Source of the DNA: Roseomonas marmotae
GTDB taxonomy: Bacteria; Pseudomonadota; Alphaproteobacteria; Acetobacterales; Acetobacteraceae
Direction of reading: 5' to 3'
Length of the DNA: 64,000 bases
Assembly (NCBI RefSeq): GCF_017654485.1
Contig: NZ_CP061091.1
Span: 393,501-457,500 of the forward strand
Position numbers and translations under genes: made by a program. Below the pieces are notes generated by a model, which was not told the origin of the DNA, searched no databases, and saw nothing but the letters and a program-made list of their open reading frames with translations. Positions 1 to 8,818 of the stretch are shown here, one piece after another; positions within the stretch are counted from its first letter, which is position 1; each line of letters begins with the position of its first letter.

Positions 1-156
1 GAGATGCGCACCAAGGGCCGCCACGATCCCTGCGTGGGCCTGCGCGCCGTGCCGGTGGGCGAGGCCATGCTGGCCTGCGTGCTGGCCGACCACCTGCTGC
101 GCCACCGCGCGCAGAACCCGGAGGCCCCCACCCGGCCCCGCCTGCCGCGCAACTGA
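1..156 (+). CDS. aroC: Chorismate synthase, C-terminal end (partial)
   Basis: This is the last 51 codons of a gene that begins before the window. Chorismate synthase makes chorismate from 5-enolpyruvylshikimate-3-phosphate, the last shikimate-pathway step, in the cytoplasm with reduced FMN. The visible tail begins [20 protein letters not shown] and continues through an [16 protein letters not shown] segment, which matches the conserved C-terminus of the family. The frame is open from base 1 to a TGA. It ends in a Pro/Arg-rich tail that varies between species. The start and catalytic core cannot be judged here. Confidence 0.9.
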   Translation, partial: EMRTKGRHDPCVGLRAVPVGEAMLACVLADHLLRHRAQNPEAPTRPRLPRN

Positions 157-254
157 GGCGGCCCGCTCCGCAAGTCGTGCTCCGGCCAGCGGCTTGACGG
201 CCTCCACCTTGCTCAGAATAGGCTTGGGCGTCCGTGACGGAGACAGGCGTCCCC

Positions 255-1472
255 ATGCCGCTCAACGACCTCTCCCTGCCCGATGCCGAACCGGCCACCG
301 CCCCCTGGCAGGCCTTCCTGGGGCTGGCGGGGCCGGATGCCTGGGCGCGGCGGATGGCGGAGCTGGCCCTGCGGACCCGCCCGCATTCCTGGCGCGGCCG
401 CGCGGCGCAGCAGCGCCATGCGCTGGAGCTGATCCTGTCCCGCCTCTCCCGCCCCGAGGCCGGGCGCCCGGGCCCTGGCCGGGCGGAGCACCTGCTGCTG
501 GCCCTGGCGCGGGATGCCGTCGCCCTCTCCGACGCCCTGCCTGCAGCGCCGCGCGCCCGGCTGCGGGAGCAGTTGCTGCAGGGCCTGACCGGCGAGGCCA
601 CGCTGATCCCGCTGTTCCACCTGCTGCGGGAGGCGGCGCGGCAGCGCGCGCGGGGCTTCGAGGTCCGTTTCACCGGCCTGACCGAAGGCACCCCATACGA
701 CCTGTTGCTGACACGGGACGGGGTGGAGGCCGAGCTGGCCTGTGAGATGTTCTCGGCCGAGGAAGGACGCCCCGTGCCGCGCGGCGACTGGTGCGCGCTG
801 ATGGATGGCATCAACCCGGACCTGCAGACCTGGCTGGCGGCGCATCCCGGCCGCTACCTGCTGAAGATGACCCTGCCCGAGGGCATCCATGGGCCGGAGC
901 AGCTCTCGGAACTGCAGCGGCGCATCTCGGCGCTGCTGGCGGCGCAGAAGCGGCAGGATGCCTCGGCGGCGGCGGTGCTGAAGCTGGACCCGCTGATGCT
1001 GGCCGGGGCCCGCATGGCCGCGCAGCGGGACCTGCCGAGCCAGCTGCGCGCGCAGTTCGGCCCGGACGCGCATCTGGCCGTGACGGGGGACCCGGCGGGG
1101 GGCAGCGTCTTCGTGCTGGCGGCGCGGGCGGGCCAGGACAATACGGTGGCCCAGGCCGCCGTGCGCGGCCTGGGCCAGGCCACCGCGCGGCTGAGCGGCA
1201 GCCGGCCCGGCATCCTCTCCGTCTTCCTGGATGATATCGACCGCCTGGAATGGCGGGGGCTGCGGGAGGCGCTGGAACTGGAGGGCGCGGTACGCCGCTT
1301 CTTCACGAGCCCCGCGGCCCGGCCGCTGGCGGCCGCCAGCTTCACGACGCGGCATGAGATCTTCGGCACCGCGCCGCCCGACGCGGCCGCCGAGGGCGAG
1401 CTGCGCTTCCGCAATTCCGCCCATCCCGCCGCCGCCGACCCGGCACTGCGGCCGGCCATCGCCTCCTGCTGA
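255..1472 (+). CDS. Hypothetical protein with degenerate PD-(D/E)XK-like core
   Basis: A 405-residue protein without a recognised name. I chose the ATG at 255 because a GGAG lies about 12 bases upstream; a GTG at 234 would add seven residues. No signal peptide or membrane segment is seen. Residues 135-180 read like a restriction-endonuclease-fold core: a strand, YD (D149), then E160-L-A-C-E164 followed by FSAEEGR. In active members of such families the last position is usually Lys (E-x-K), here Glu. The C-terminal half is Ala/Leu-rich and mostly helical. It stands alone between aroC and a small gene. The nuclease-like reading is a pattern impression and catalysis is doubtful; a plain unknown protein is equally possible. 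Confidence 0.6.
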   Translation: MPLNDLSLPDAEPATAPWQAFLGLAGPDAWARRMAELALRTRPHSWRGRAAQQRHALELILSRLSRPEAGRPGPGRAEHLLLALARDAVALSDALPAAPRARLREQLLQGLTGEATLIPLFHLLREAARQRARGFEVRFTGLTEGTPYDLLLTRDGVEAELACEMFSAEEGRPVPRGDWCALMDGINPDLQTWLAAHPGRYLLKMTLPEGIHGPEQLSELQRRISALLAAQKRQDASAAAVLKLDPLMLAGARMAAQRDLPSQLRAQFGPDAHLAVTGDPAGGSVFVLAARAGQDNTVAQAAVRGLGQATARLSGSRPGILSVFLDDIDRLEWRGLREALELEGAVRRFFTSPAARPLAAASFTTRHEIFGTAPPDAAAEGELRFRNSAHPAAADPALRPAIASC

Positions 1473-1550
1473 AGCACGGCGGGAGCACGCGCTCAATTCC
1501 CGGCGCCGGGAGCTTTCATCCTGCCGTGAAGCCTGTCATCTCGCGTGCTC

Positions 1551-1581
1551 GTGAAACGGGTTTCGCAACAAATGGTAAAAT
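1551..1581 (+). promoter_or_regulatory. Candidate promoter with extended -10 for the small gene at 1660
   Basis: TGGTAAAAT at 1573-1581 is an extended -10 element (TGN plus TAAAAT) in a patch of A/T unusual for this genome. A weak -35 (GTGAAA, 1551-1556) lies 19 bases upstream. Transcription would start about 70 bases before the small gene. Only sequence similarity supports this. Confidence 0.3.
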
Positions 1582-1659
1582 TTCTTGCTCTGATATGGAA
1601 CTATTTGCTGCATGCTGCATTGCATCATCGGTCCAACGCGTGTCGAGGCAGGAGCCCTT

Positions 1660-1824
1660 ATGTCCGAACGGGAGATGGAAGCTAAACTTGCCGAGCTGGA
1701 CAGGCTGCTGAACGACCCTGAGGTCCGGATGGACCCGCACCGGGTCTGGCTCCTGCTGCAGGAAATCTCCGGCGCCACCCGGCAGGCACAGCCACAGGCC
1801 CAGCCCACCGCCGTCGCGGCCTGA
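1660..1824 (+). CDS. Small hypothetical protein (54 aa)
   Basis: A 54-residue cytoplasmic protein. The start at 1660 is fixed by the AGGCAGGAG ribosome site at 1646-1654, six bases upstream; an in-frame upstream start at 1612 lacks one. The N-terminal half is charged and helical (SEREMEAKLAELDRLLNDPE), followed by a DPHRVWLLLQEIS helix and a Gln/Ala/Pro tail. It faintly resembles release-factor N-terminal helices, but is far too short for one and lacks GGQ. It is preceded by an A/T-rich promoter-like region and converges on tlyA, sharing a palindrome at the stop codons. No function can be assigned. Confidence 0.6.
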   Translation: MSEREMEAKLAELDRLLNDPEVRMDPHRVWLLLQEISGATRQAQPQAQPTAVAA

Positions 1825-1838
1825 CGCGCGTCAGGCCG
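1817..1838. terminator. Perfect 22-bp palindrome spanning two convergent stop codons
   Basis: Bases 1817-1838 form a perfect self-complementary sequence (11-bp arms, no loop base). It contains the TGA of the small plus-strand gene (1822-1824) and the TGA of tlyA (1831-1833 on the minus strand). RNA from either strand would fold the same hairpin, so it could end or protect both transcripts. There is no T-tract, so factor-independent termination is unproven. Confidence 0.5.
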
Positions 1839-2586
1839 GGCTTTCCGCGCCGGCCTTGCGGGCGGCGATCAGGAATTCACGGTTGCCTTCGGGCCCCAGG
1901 ATCGGGCTTGGCTCGATGCCCAGTACCTGCCAGCCCGGCAGGCCCGACCACCAGGACCGCACGGCCGCGCAGACGGCCTCATGCACTTCCGGGTCGCGCA
2001 CCACCCCGCCCTTCCCCACCTTGTCCGGCCCCGCCTCGAACTGGGGCTTGATCAATGCCACCGCCCAGGCACCCGGAGCGGCCAGGGACAGGGCGGCCGG
2101 CAGCACCGTCGCCAGCCCGATGAAGCTGGCATCGCAGACCACAACCCCCGGCGCTTCCGGCACCTGGCTCGCATCCAGCCGGCGGGCATTGGTCTTTTCC
2201 AGCACCACCACGCGCGGGTCGCTTCGCAGCTTCCAGGCCAGCTGGCCATGGCCCACATCCACGGCATAGACCCTCGTGGCGCCGCCATGCAGCAGCACGT
2301 CGGTGAAACCGCCGGTGGAGGCGCCGACATCCACCGCGATGCGCCCCTCAGGCGAGAGGCCGAAGAATTCGAGCGCGTGGGACAGCTTCATGCCGCCGCG
2401 CGAGACCCAGGGGTGCTCCTGCCCCTTCACCTCCAGCGGCATGTCCTCCGGCACGGGCTGGCCGGGCTTCTCCACCCGCCTGGTATTCGAGAAGACCTTG
2501 CCGGCCATGATGAGGGCCTGGGCGCGGCTGCGGGTTTCCACGAGGCCCCGCTCCACCAGCGCCTGGTCGGCGCGCAGCTTGGCCAT
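1831..2586 (-). CDS. tlyA: TlyA family rRNA (cytidine-2'-O)-methyltransferase
   Basis: Predicted S-adenosylmethionine-dependent RNA 2'-O-methyltransferase of the TlyA/hemolysin-A family; characterised members methylate cytidines in 16S and/or 23S rRNA. Residues about 3-60 are an S4 RNA-binding domain (LRADQALVERGLVETRSRAQ). The rest is an FtsJ-like fold: AVDVGASTGGFTDVLL for SAM binding, then VVCDASFIGL and LIKPQFEAG. Length 251 aa is normal. The start MAKLRADQ overlaps the preceding stop by one base (TGATG), indicating translational coupling. It is the last gene of the ispA-dxs operon, a common alphaproteobacterial order. The hemolysin name is historical. Confidence 0.9.
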   Translation of the reverse strand: MAKLRADQALVERGLVETRSRAQALIMAGKVFSNTRRVEKPGQPVPEDMPLEVKGQEHPWVSRGGMKLSHALEFFGLSPEGRIAVDVGASTGGFTDVLLHGGATRVYAVDVGHGQLAWKLRSDPRVVVLEKTNARRLDASQVPEAPGVVVCDASFIGLATVLPAALSLAAPGAWAVALIKPQFEAGPDKVGKGGVVRDPEVHEAVCAAVRSWWSGLPGWQVLGIEPSPILGPEGNREFLIAARKAGAESPA

Positions 2587-2870
2587 CAGTGCAGCTTCGG
2601 CCGCGCGGCGGGGCCGGGGGGCGCGCCTTCCCAGCCCGGGAAGCCGTCCTCGAAGCCGGCCTCGTCCAGCTCGCACTCCCAGATACGCCAGCCATCGGGC
2701 CAGTCGACGAAGCCTTCCTTGTCGCGGCGCGCTTCCAGCGCCGCCTCGGCCAGGGCACGGGTGGAGAAGAGGCCGATCCGCAATCCGTTCACCTCTTCCC
2801 AGTCCACTTCATCATCATCCACCCCAGGGCCGAGCTGGTAGTGCCACAGTTCAAAGACGATCATGCTCAT
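2586..2870 (-). CDS. Small conserved hypothetical protein between dxs and tlyA
   Basis: A 94-residue acidic soluble protein. The start [14 protein letters not shown] at 2870 overlaps the dxs stop by four bases (ATGA), and its stop overlaps the tlyA start, so it is locked into the operon. The sequence has a strand-rich beginning, a [21 protein letters not shown] helix, a [25 protein letters not shown] segment rich in Trp and acidic residues, and a disordered Pro-rich tail. The ELWH start with a helix beginning at about residue 35 resembles short families of unknown function. Its place hints at a housekeeping role, but nothing specific can be claimed. Confidence 0.75.
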   Translation of the reverse strand: MSMIVFELWHYQLGPGVDDDEVDWEEVNGLRIGLFSTRALAEAALEARRDKEGFVDWPDGWRIWECELDEAGFEDGFPGWEGAPPGPAARPKLH

Positions 2871-4834
2871 GCAAGTGCCGGCGCGATGGCCGTTCCCCTG
2901 CCCTCCCCCAGCGCTGCCAGGACGGTGTCGACGATGGAGCGTGCGGAGAGCCCGGCGGCGTCGTATTGCGCCTTTGGCGTGTCGTGGTCGATGAAGATGT
3001 CTGGCAGGCACATCGGACGGAATTTCAGTCCGGCATCGAAGGCGCCGCGCCAGGCCAGGTGCTGCATGACCAGCGCGCCGAAGCCGCAGGCCGAGCCTTC
3101 CTCCAGCGTCACCAGCACCTCGTGCTCCCGCGCCAGCCGCTCCACCAGGGCGGTGTCCAGCGGCTTGGCGAAGCGGGCATCGGCCACGGTGCAGGAGAGG
3201 CCATGCGCCGCCAGCTCGGCGGCGGCCTGCAGGGCTTCCTGCAGGCGGGTGCCGTAGCTCAGCAGGGCGACGGTCTCGCCCTCGCGCAGGATGCGGCCGC
3301 GGCCGATCTCCAGCCGCGTGCCGCGCGCCGGCACGCTCTCCAGCCCGAAGCCCTCGCCGCGCGGGAAGCGGAAGGCGATGGGCCCCGCGTCATGGCCGGC
3401 GGCGGTGGCCACCATATGCGCCAGCTCCACCTCATCGGCCGGCGCCATCAGCACCATCTCCGGGATGCAGCCGAGATAGGCGATGTCATAGGCGCCGGCA
3501 TGGGTGGCGCCATCGGCGCCGACCAGCCCGGCGCGGTCCAGCGCGAAGCGCACCGGCAGCTTCTGCAGCGCCACGTCATGCACCACCTGGTCATAGGCGC
3601 GCTGGAGGAAGGTGGAATAGATCGCCACGAAGGGCTTGATCCCTTCCGTCGCCATGCCGGCCGCGAAGGTCACGGCATGCTGCTCGGCGATGCCCACGTC
3701 GAAGCTGCGGCGCGGGAAGCGCTTCTGGAACAGGTCCAGCCCGGTGCCGGAGGGCATGGCGGCGGTGATGGCGACGATCTTCTCGTCCCGCTCGGCCTCG
3801 GCGACCAGCGACTGGGCGAAGACCTTCGTATAGGTCGGCGGGCCGGGGGGCGCCTTGGCCTGGGTGCCGGTGACGACGTTGAACTTGGCCACCGCGTGAT
3901 ACTTGTCGGCGCTGGCCTCGGCGGGCGCATAGCCCTTGCCCTTCTGCGTCACGACATGCAGCAGCACCGGCGGGCCGCTCTCGGCGTCGCGCAGGTTGCG
4001 CAGCAGCGGCAGCAGGTGGTCCAGGTTATGCCCGTCCACCGGGCCGACATAGTAGAAGCCCAGCTCCTCGAACAGCGTGCCGCCGGTCAGCATGCCGCGG
4101 GCGAATTCATCGGCGCGCCGCGCCGCGCGCTCCAGCGGCGCGGGGAAGCGGCGGGCGAGCTTGGCCATCACCTCCCGCAGCGTCAGGAAGGGGCGGGAGG
4201 AGATCAGGCGGGAGAGATAGGCCGACATGGCGCCCACCGGCGGCGCGATCGACATGTCGTTGTCGTTCAGCACCACGATCAGGCGGGAGCGCATGGCGCC
4301 CGCGTTGTTCATGGCCTCATAGGCCATGCCCGCGCTCATGGCGCCGTCGCCGATCACGGCGATGACGTTCTGCTCGTTGCGGCGGCCGCGCAGCAGGTCG
4401 CGGGCCACTGCCATGCCCAGCCCGGCCGAGATGGAGGTGGAGGAATGCGCGGCGCCGAAGGGGTCGTATTCGCTCTCGCTGCGGCGGGTGAAGCCGGAGA
4501 GGCCGCCGCCCTGGCGCAGGCTGCGGATGCGGTCGCGCCGCCCGGTCAGGATCTTGTGCGGATAGGCCTGGTGGCCGACATCCCAGATCAGCCGGTCGCG
4601 CGGCGTGTCGAAGATGGCATGGATGGCGACCGTCAGCTCCACCACGCCCAGCGAGGCACCGAGATGCCCGCCGGTCTGGCTGACGGCATGCACCGTCTCC
4701 GCCCGCAGCTCATCCGCCACCTGCCGCAGCTGGTCGGCGGAGAAGTTCTTGAGGTCGGCGGGCGTGCGGATGCGGTCCAGCAACGGCGTCACCGGGCGGG
4801 GATTGGCCGCCGGGGGGGTCGGGGACTGAGCCAT
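2867..4834 (-). CDS. dxs: 1-deoxy-D-xylulose-5-phosphate synthase
   Basis: Condenses pyruvate and glyceraldehyde-3-phosphate with thiamine diphosphate to DXP, the first step of the methylerythritol isoprenoid pathway; cytoplasmic. The 655-residue length is typical. The thiamine site shows [13 protein letters not shown] early, [18 protein letters not shown] in the first third, and an [12 protein letters not shown] segment holding the general catalytic Glu in the second half; a C-terminal transketolase domain ends the protein. The start MAQSPTPP overlaps the ispA stop by one base (TGATG), so ispA and dxs are translationally coupled and jointly feed prenyl diphosphate synthesis. This is a frequent pairing in proteobacteria. 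Confidence 0.97.
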   Translation of the reverse strand: MAQSPTPPAANPRPVTPLLDRIRTPADLKNFSADQLRQVADELRAETVHAVSQTGGHLGASLGVVELTVAIHAIFDTPRDRLIWDVGHQAYPHKILTGRRDRIRSLRQGGGLSGFTRRSESEYDPFGAAHSSTSISAGLGMAVARDLLRGRRNEQNVIAVIGDGAMSAGMAYEAMNNAGAMRSRLIVVLNDNDMSIAPPVGAMSAYLSRLISSRPFLTLREVMAKLARRFPAPLERAARRADEFARGMLTGGTLFEELGFYYVGPVDGHNLDHLLPLLRNLRDAESGPPVLLHVVTQKGKGYAPAEASADKYHAVAKFNVVTGTQAKAPPGPPTYTKVFAQSLVAEAERDEKIVAITAAMPSGTGLDLFQKRFPRRSFDVGIAEQHAVTFAAGMATEGIKPFVAIYSTFLQRAYDQVVHDVALQKLPVRFALDRAGLVGADGATHAGAYDIAYLGCIPEMVLMAPADEVELAHMVATAAGHDAGPIAFRFPRGEGFGLESVPARGTRLEIGRGRILREGETVALLSYGTRLQEALQAAAELAAHGLSCTVADARFAKPLDTALVERLAREHEVLVTLEEGSACGFGALVMQHLAWRGAFDAGLKFRPMCLPDIFIDHDTPKAQYDAAGLSARSIVDTVLAALGEGRGTAIAPALA

Positions 4835-5730
4835 CAGGATCTCCGGGCGATGGTGTAGCCGGCCAGCATCCTCAAGAGATCGGCGCGCTCCCCCAGGCTG
4901 TCGAGATGGTCGCGCGCCTGGGCCGCCAGTCGTTCCGCCTGCGCGCGGGCCCGCTCCAGCCCCAGCAGCCCGACCAGGGTGGCCTTGCCGGCCCCGGCAT
5001 CCTTGCCGGTGGCCTTGCCGGTCTCCTCGGCCGTCGCGGTCGCGTCCAGCACGTCGTCGGCGATCTGGAAGGCGGCGCCGAGGTCGCGGCCATAGGCGCA
5101 GAGCGCATGCCGCAGCGGCGAGGGCGCCTTGCCCAGGATCGCCCCGGCCTCGGCCGCGAATTCGATCAGCTTGCCGGTCTTGAGCAGCTGGAGCCGGCCG
5201 ATGGAGGCCTCGGTCGGCGGCTCCGCCCCCTCCTCGGCCAGCATGTCCAGCATCTGGCCGCCGCACATGCCGCGCGGCCCGGCGGCGATGGCCAGGCGGC
5301 GCAGCAGCTCCACCCGCACGGCGGTGTCGGAATGCGTGTCCTCATCCGCCAGCACCGCGAAGGCATGGGCCTGCAGCGCGTCGCCGGCCAGGATGGCGGT
5401 CGCCTCCCCGAAGGCGCGGTGGGTGGTGGGCTTGCCGCGGCGCAGCTCGTCATTGTCCATCGCCGGCAGGTCGTCATGCACCAGCGAATAGGCGTGCAGC
5501 ATCTCGACCGCGGCGGCGACGCGCAGGGCGCTGGCCCGCGCCACGCCGAAGGGCCGCGCGCTCTCCAGCACCAGAAAGCCGCGCAGCCGCTTGCCACCAC
5601 CCAGCGTCGCATAGCGCATGGCCGCCGCCAGACGCGCCTCCGGCCCCTCCTCCGGCGGCAACAACGTCTCCAGGACCTCCTCCAGCTCCGCCGCCGCCTC
5701 CCGCAGCGCCTCGGCCAGGGGCGCCGTCAC
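4834..5730 (-). CDS. ispA: Farnesyl/geranylgeranyl diphosphate synthase (polyprenyl synthetase)
   Basis: Elongates dimethylallyl or geranyl diphosphate with isopentenyl diphosphate; soluble. Both Asp-rich motifs are present: DDLPAMDND (first, residues about 85-95) and DDVLDAT (second, near 225), with GGGKRLR for diphosphate binding. Chosen start is GTG at 5730, which overlaps the xseB stop by four bases (GTGA); the longer frame upstream lies inside xseB. That gives 298 residues, normal for IspA. Product chain length (C15 or longer) cannot be fixed from sequence here. The coupling xseB-ispA-dxs is classic. Confidence 0.93.
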   Translation of the reverse strand: MTAPLAEALREAAAELEEVLETLLPPEEGPEARLAAAMRYATLGGGKRLRGFLVLESARPFGVARASALRVAAAVEMLHAYSLVHDDLPAMDNDELRRGKPTTHRAFGEATAILAGDALQAHAFAVLADEDTHSDTAVRVELLRRLAIAAGPRGMCGGQMLDMLAEEGAEPPTEASIGRLQLLKTGKLIEFAAEAGAILGKAPSPLRHALCAYGRDLGAAFQIADDVLDATATAEETGKATGKDAGAGKATLVGLLGLERARAQAERLAAQARDHLDSLGERADLLRMLAGYTIARRS

Positions 5731-6065
5731 GTGAGGTCCCGCAGCGAGGAGCCGGAGACGATGGCCTGCACCTTCTGCTCGGCCTCCGCCAGCCTGGCCT
5801 CGCAATGGCGGCGCAGCGCGGCGCCGCGCTCATAATCGGCGATCGCCTCCTCCAGCTTCGCCTGCCCGCCCTCCAGCTTGCGGACGATGGCATCCAACTC
5901 CGTCAGCGCATCCTCGAAGGAGAGGGCCGAGACATCATTGGGGTCGGTCACGGCGGGCGCGGCGGCGGACGCCTTGGCGGCGCGGGCGGAGGAGCGGCCA
6001 GGCGCGGCGCCGCTGGACAGGGCCGGCGCTTCCGCGAAAGGAGGCTGCGAGGGCGTCTCGGACAT
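5727..6065 (-). CDS. xseB: Exodeoxyribonuclease VII small subunit
   Basis: Small subunit of exonuclease VII, which degrades single-stranded DNA with the large subunit XseA (not in this window). Residues about 50-100 carry the family core: SFEDALTELDAIVRKLEGG, then LEEAIADYERGAALRRHCEA, a helical hairpin. The 112-residue protein has an unusually long Ala/Pro-rich, probably disordered N-terminus of about 48 residues compared with the usual 70-80 residue subunit. The start MSETPSQPP at 6065 has GAGG about seven bases upstream; an ATG twelve bases earlier is also possible. It overlaps ispA by four bases. Confidence 0.92.
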   Translation of the reverse strand: MSETPSQPPFAEAPALSSGAAPGRSSARAAKASAAAPAVTDPNDVSALSFEDALTELDAIVRKLEGGQAKLEEAIADYERGAALRRHCEARLAEAEQKVQAIVSGSSLRDLT

Positions 6066-6105
6066 CGGGAACCTCAAGAAACTCGTCGGCGCGGGGGGCG
6101 CCGCA

Positions 6106-7038
6106 TCAGGCCATCAACGCGCGAAGATGGACAGCGGTCGAACTGGCCAGCGCCGGCAGATCATAGCCGCCTTCGAGCAGCGAGACGACCCGGCCATGAC
6201 AGGCCTGGTCGGCGATACGGCAGATTTCCCGGGTCAGCCAGCCGAAATCATCCTCACGCAGCCTGAGCTGGGCCAGCGGATCGCGCGCATGGGCATCGAA
6301 GCCGGCGGAGATCACGATCAACTCCGGCGCGAAGGCCTCGACCGCCGGCAGCAGCCGTTCCGCCCAGGCGGCGCGGAAGGCGGCGCTGTCCGCCCCCGGT
6401 GGCAGGGGGGCATTGAAGACATTGCCCACCCCTGTCTCGCTGGCCGCGCCGGTACCGGGGTAGCAGGGGAACTGGTGGCTGGAGGCGAAGAGGATGGAGG
6501 GGTCCTCCTGCACCGCCGCCTGGGTGCCGTTGCCGTGGTGGACGTCGAAATCCAGGATGGCCACGCGGGCCAGGCCATGCGCCCGCTGCGCGTGGCGCGC
6601 GGCGATGACGGCATTGGCGAAGAAGCAGAAGCCCATGGCGCGCCCGGGCTCGGCGTGGTGGCCGGGCGGACGGGTGGCGCAGAAGGCGCGCGTCACGCTG
6701 CCGGCGCAGACCGCGTCCACCGCCGCCACCGCCGCGCCGGCGGCGCGCAGCGCGGCCTCGGCGCTGCCCTCGCTCATGCCGGTATCGCCATCCACCGGCA
6801 CGAAGCGCCCGGGGCCGGGACGGATGGAGAGGATCTGCCGCACATAGCCCGGCGGATGCGCCAGCCGCAGCTGCTCCTCCGTCGCGGGGGGAGCGGAGTC
6901 GCGCAGCAGGGAGGAGAATTCCTCCGCCTCCAGCGCGGTCAGCACGGCCCGCAGGCGGTCCGGGCATTCGGGATGGTCCTCGAAGTTCTGATGACCCAGG
7001 CAGGCATGGTGGGTCAGCAGCAGGACCAGCGAGCTCAT
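6106..7038 (-). CDS. Histone deacetylase family protein (acetylpolyamine amidohydrolase-like)
   Basis: Zinc-dependent deacetylase of the HDAC/AcuC/acetylpolyamine amidohydrolase superfamily; bacterial members act on acetylated small molecules or proteins. The visible active site is complete: RPPGHHAEP (His127-His128), DFDVHHGNG (zinc ligands Asp165 and His167), SAGFDAH (Asp248) and a C-terminal LLEGGYD. No signal peptide; 310 aa. The start ATG at 7038 overlaps the tusA-like stop by four bases. This gene commonly precedes xseB-ispA-dxs in alphaproteobacteria. Its substrate cannot be deduced. Confidence 0.9.
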   Translation of the reverse strand: MSSLVLLLTHHACLGHQNFEDHPECPDRLRAVLTALEAEEFSSLLRDSAPPATEEQLRLAHPPGYVRQILSIRPGPGRFVPVDGDTGMSEGSAEAALRAAGAAVAAVDAVCAGSVTRAFCATRPPGHHAEPGRAMGFCFFANAVIAARHAQRAHGLARVAILDFDVHHGNGTQAAVQEDPSILFASSHQFPCYPGTGAASETGVGNVFNAPLPPGADSAAFRAAWAERLLPAVEAFAPELIVISAGFDAHARDPLAQLRLREDDFGWLTREICRIADQACHGRVVSLLEGGYDLPALASSTAVHLRALMA

Positions 7039-7283
7039 GGCTGCGCGGCCGGCGGGTCCTCCCGCTTGCGCAGGGTGAAGCGATAGGTCCCGGCCGCCTC
7101 GCTGAAGCTGACCAGGGCATGGCCGGTCTCCCGGCAATAGGCCTGGAAATCGGCGACGCTGGCGGGGTCGGTGGCCAGCACCGTCAGTCTGGCGCCGGGC
7201 GGCAGGGCGCGCAGCGCCTTGTTGGCCTTCAGCACCGGCAATGGGCAGGTCAGTCCCTGGACGTCGAGCGTGGTCTCACTCAT
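7035..7283 (-). CDS. TusA/SirA family sulfur-carrier-like protein
   Basis: An 82-residue protein with the family pattern LDVQGLTCPLPVLKANKAL near the N-terminus. The Cys of the CPxP motif accepts persulfide sulfur in TusA, for tRNA 2-thiouridine or molybdenum cofactor work. The C-terminal half TVLATDPASVADFQAYCRETGH matches the alpha/beta fold. It is first in the overlapping minus-strand run to tlyA and shares four bases with the HDAC-like gene. Which TusA paralogue this is cannot be told, so no symbol is given; the CPxP motif makes the family safe. Confidence 0.9.
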   Translation of the reverse strand: MSETTLDVQGLTCPLPVLKANKALRALPPGARLTVLATDPASVADFQAYCRETGHALVSFSEAAGTYRFTLRKREDPPAAQP

Positions 7284-7365
7284 CCCGGCAATGGATCACC
7301 AGCGGCGGGCCGGCGCAAGGGTGGCCGCTTGCCGCGTTCCGGGCGCGGCGCCATTCTCCGCCGCC

Positions 7366-8265
7366 ATGACCCTGCGTATCGGCATCGACCTCGGCGGCAC
7401 CAAGACGGAAATCGTCGCGCTGGCGCCGGACGGCACCCCCCGGCTGCGCCGCCGCGCCGCCACCCCCGACGGCTACCGGCCGATCCTGGAGATGCTGGCC
7501 GGCCTGGTGCGGCAGGCCGAGTCCGAGCTGGGCGAGGGCGGCGCCTCGGTGGGCCTGGGCATTCCTGGCAGCCTGAGCCCGGCCACCGGGCTGGTGCGCA
7601 ACGCCAATACCCAGTGCCTGAACGGCCAGCCGCTGGACCGGGACCTGGCGGCGCTGCTGGGCCGGCCCGTCCGCGTCTCCAACGACGCCAATTGCCTGGC
7701 GCTGAGCGAGGCCGCCGATGGCGCGGGCGCCGGGCATGGCGTGGTCTTCGCCGTCATCATCGGCACGGGCTGCGGCGGCGGCGTGGTGGTCGATGGCCGG
7801 CTGATCGAGGGCTATAACCGCGTCGGCGGCGAATGGGGCCATACCCCCCTGCCCTGGATGACGCCCGCCGAATTCCCCGGTCCGCGCTGCTGGTGCGGGC
7901 TGCATGGCTGCCTGGAGACTTTCCTCTGCGGTCCCGCCCTGGCGGCGGACTGGAAGGGCGCGGGCGAGCGCAGCGCCCATGGCATCGCCGCCGCCGCCGA
8001 AGCCGGCGATGCCGCGGCGCAAGGCGCGCTGGAGCGCCATGCCAGCCGGCTGGCCCGCGCCCTGGCGGCGGTGACCAACCTGATCGACCCCGACGCCATC
8101 GTGCTGGGCGGCGGCCTCTCCAATCTCGGCCATCTCTACGAGACGGTGCCCGGACTGATGGCGCCTTTCATCTTCGGCGATGTCGGCCGCACCCGGCTGC
8201 TGCGGGCGAAGCACGGCGATTCCTCCGGCGTCTTCGGCGCGGCGCGGCTGTGGGACAAGGGATAG
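7366..8265 (+). CDS. ROK family sugar kinase (fructokinase or N-acetylglucosamine kinase type)
   Basis: Cytoplasmic ATP-dependent sugar kinase. Residues 5-14 hold the phosphate loop GIDLGGTKTE; VSNDANCLA carries the catalytic Asp107; GTGCGGGVVVDG (134-144) binds ATP. The ROK zinc site is complete: His159 (GEWGH) and Cys175, Cys177, Cys182 in CWCGLHGC, with Glu184. Length 299 aa is normal. The start is ATG at 7366; the open frame extends upstream but without family sequence. It is divergent from the tusA-like operon. Candidate substrates are fructose, glucose or an N-acetyl-hexosamine; motifs do not decide. Confidence 0.9.
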   Translation: MTLRIGIDLGGTKTEIVALAPDGTPRLRRRAATPDGYRPILEMLAGLVRQAESELGEGGASVGLGIPGSLSPATGLVRNANTQCLNGQPLDRDLAALLGRPVRVSNDANCLALSEAADGAGAGHGVVFAVIIGTGCGGGVVVDGRLIEGYNRVGGEWGHTPLPWMTPAEFPGPRCWCGLHGCLETFLCGPALAADWKGAGERSAHGIAAAAEAGDAAAQGALERHASRLARALAAVTNLIDPDAIVLGGGLSNLGHLYETVPGLMAPFIFGDVGRTRLLRAKHGDSSGVFGAARLWDKG

Positions 8266-8274
8266 GAGTCGGGC

Positions 8275-8808
8275 TCAGGCGCCCAGCCGGCATTCCAGAT
8301 AGCGGACGCGCTTGCTGCCGCCATGGATGGAGGCCGCGCCGGCCCCGGTGAAGCCGAGCGCGGCGTGGAAGGCCTCCGAGGCCGGGTTGGGCGGGTCGCT
8401 GTTCACCTCGCAGACCACCCGCTCATGCCCCGCCCGCCGGGCGGCGGCGAAGAGGTCGCGGTAGAGGCTGCGGGCATGGCCGCGCCCCCGCGCCGCCGGG
8501 GCCACAACAATGCGGTCCACATAGACGAAGCGCGGGTAGCGGGCGCGGAACCACAGGAAATTGGGGCTGTCGTAATCGGCGTCCTGGTCAAAGGCCAGCA
8601 GCAGCGCCTCCGCCGGGCCGATCCGCCGGGCCAGGAAGGCCTGCTCCACCAGATGCCGGAAGCGCGCGGGCTCCAGCCAGGAAAGCTCGACGGCATGGGC
8701 ATTGTTCAGGGCCAGCAGCGCCCTGGCCAGGACGGGCGATTCCGCCAGCGCCGCCGGGGTCAGGGGCAGCACCGCATCCGCCACGCCTTCGCATTCCTCC
8801 CGCTGCAT
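8275..8808 (-). CDS. GNAT family N-acetyltransferase
   Basis: A 177-residue acetyl-CoA-dependent acetyltransferase. The acetyl-CoA site is clear: VDRIVVAPAARGRGHARSLY (motif A, R/Q-x-x-G-x-G/A) in the second half, followed by VCEVNSDPPNPASEAFHAALGF (motif B region). It resembles the subgroup annotated as predicted GNAT superfamily acetyltransferases. Start ATG at 8808 lies 10 bases downstream of the next minus-strand gene, so the two are probably cotranscribed. It converges on the ROK kinase with a 9-base gap. Substrate unknown. Confidence 0.85.
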   Translation of the reverse strand: MQREECEGVADAVLPLTPAALAESPVLARALLALNNAHAVELSWLEPARFRHLVEQAFLARRIGPAEALLLAFDQDADYDSPNFLWFRARYPRFVYVDRIVVAPAARGRGHARSLYRDLFAAARRAGHERVVCEVNSDPPNPASEAFHAALGFTGAGAASIHGGSKRVRYLECRLGA

Positions 8809-8818
8809 CCTGCCTCCT

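Noticed and set aside
1660..1824. Small gene as truncated peptide chain release factor
   Set aside because: Only vague similarity of helical charged residues; no GGQ, no anticodon-like motif, and a proper ribosome site points to a separate short gene.
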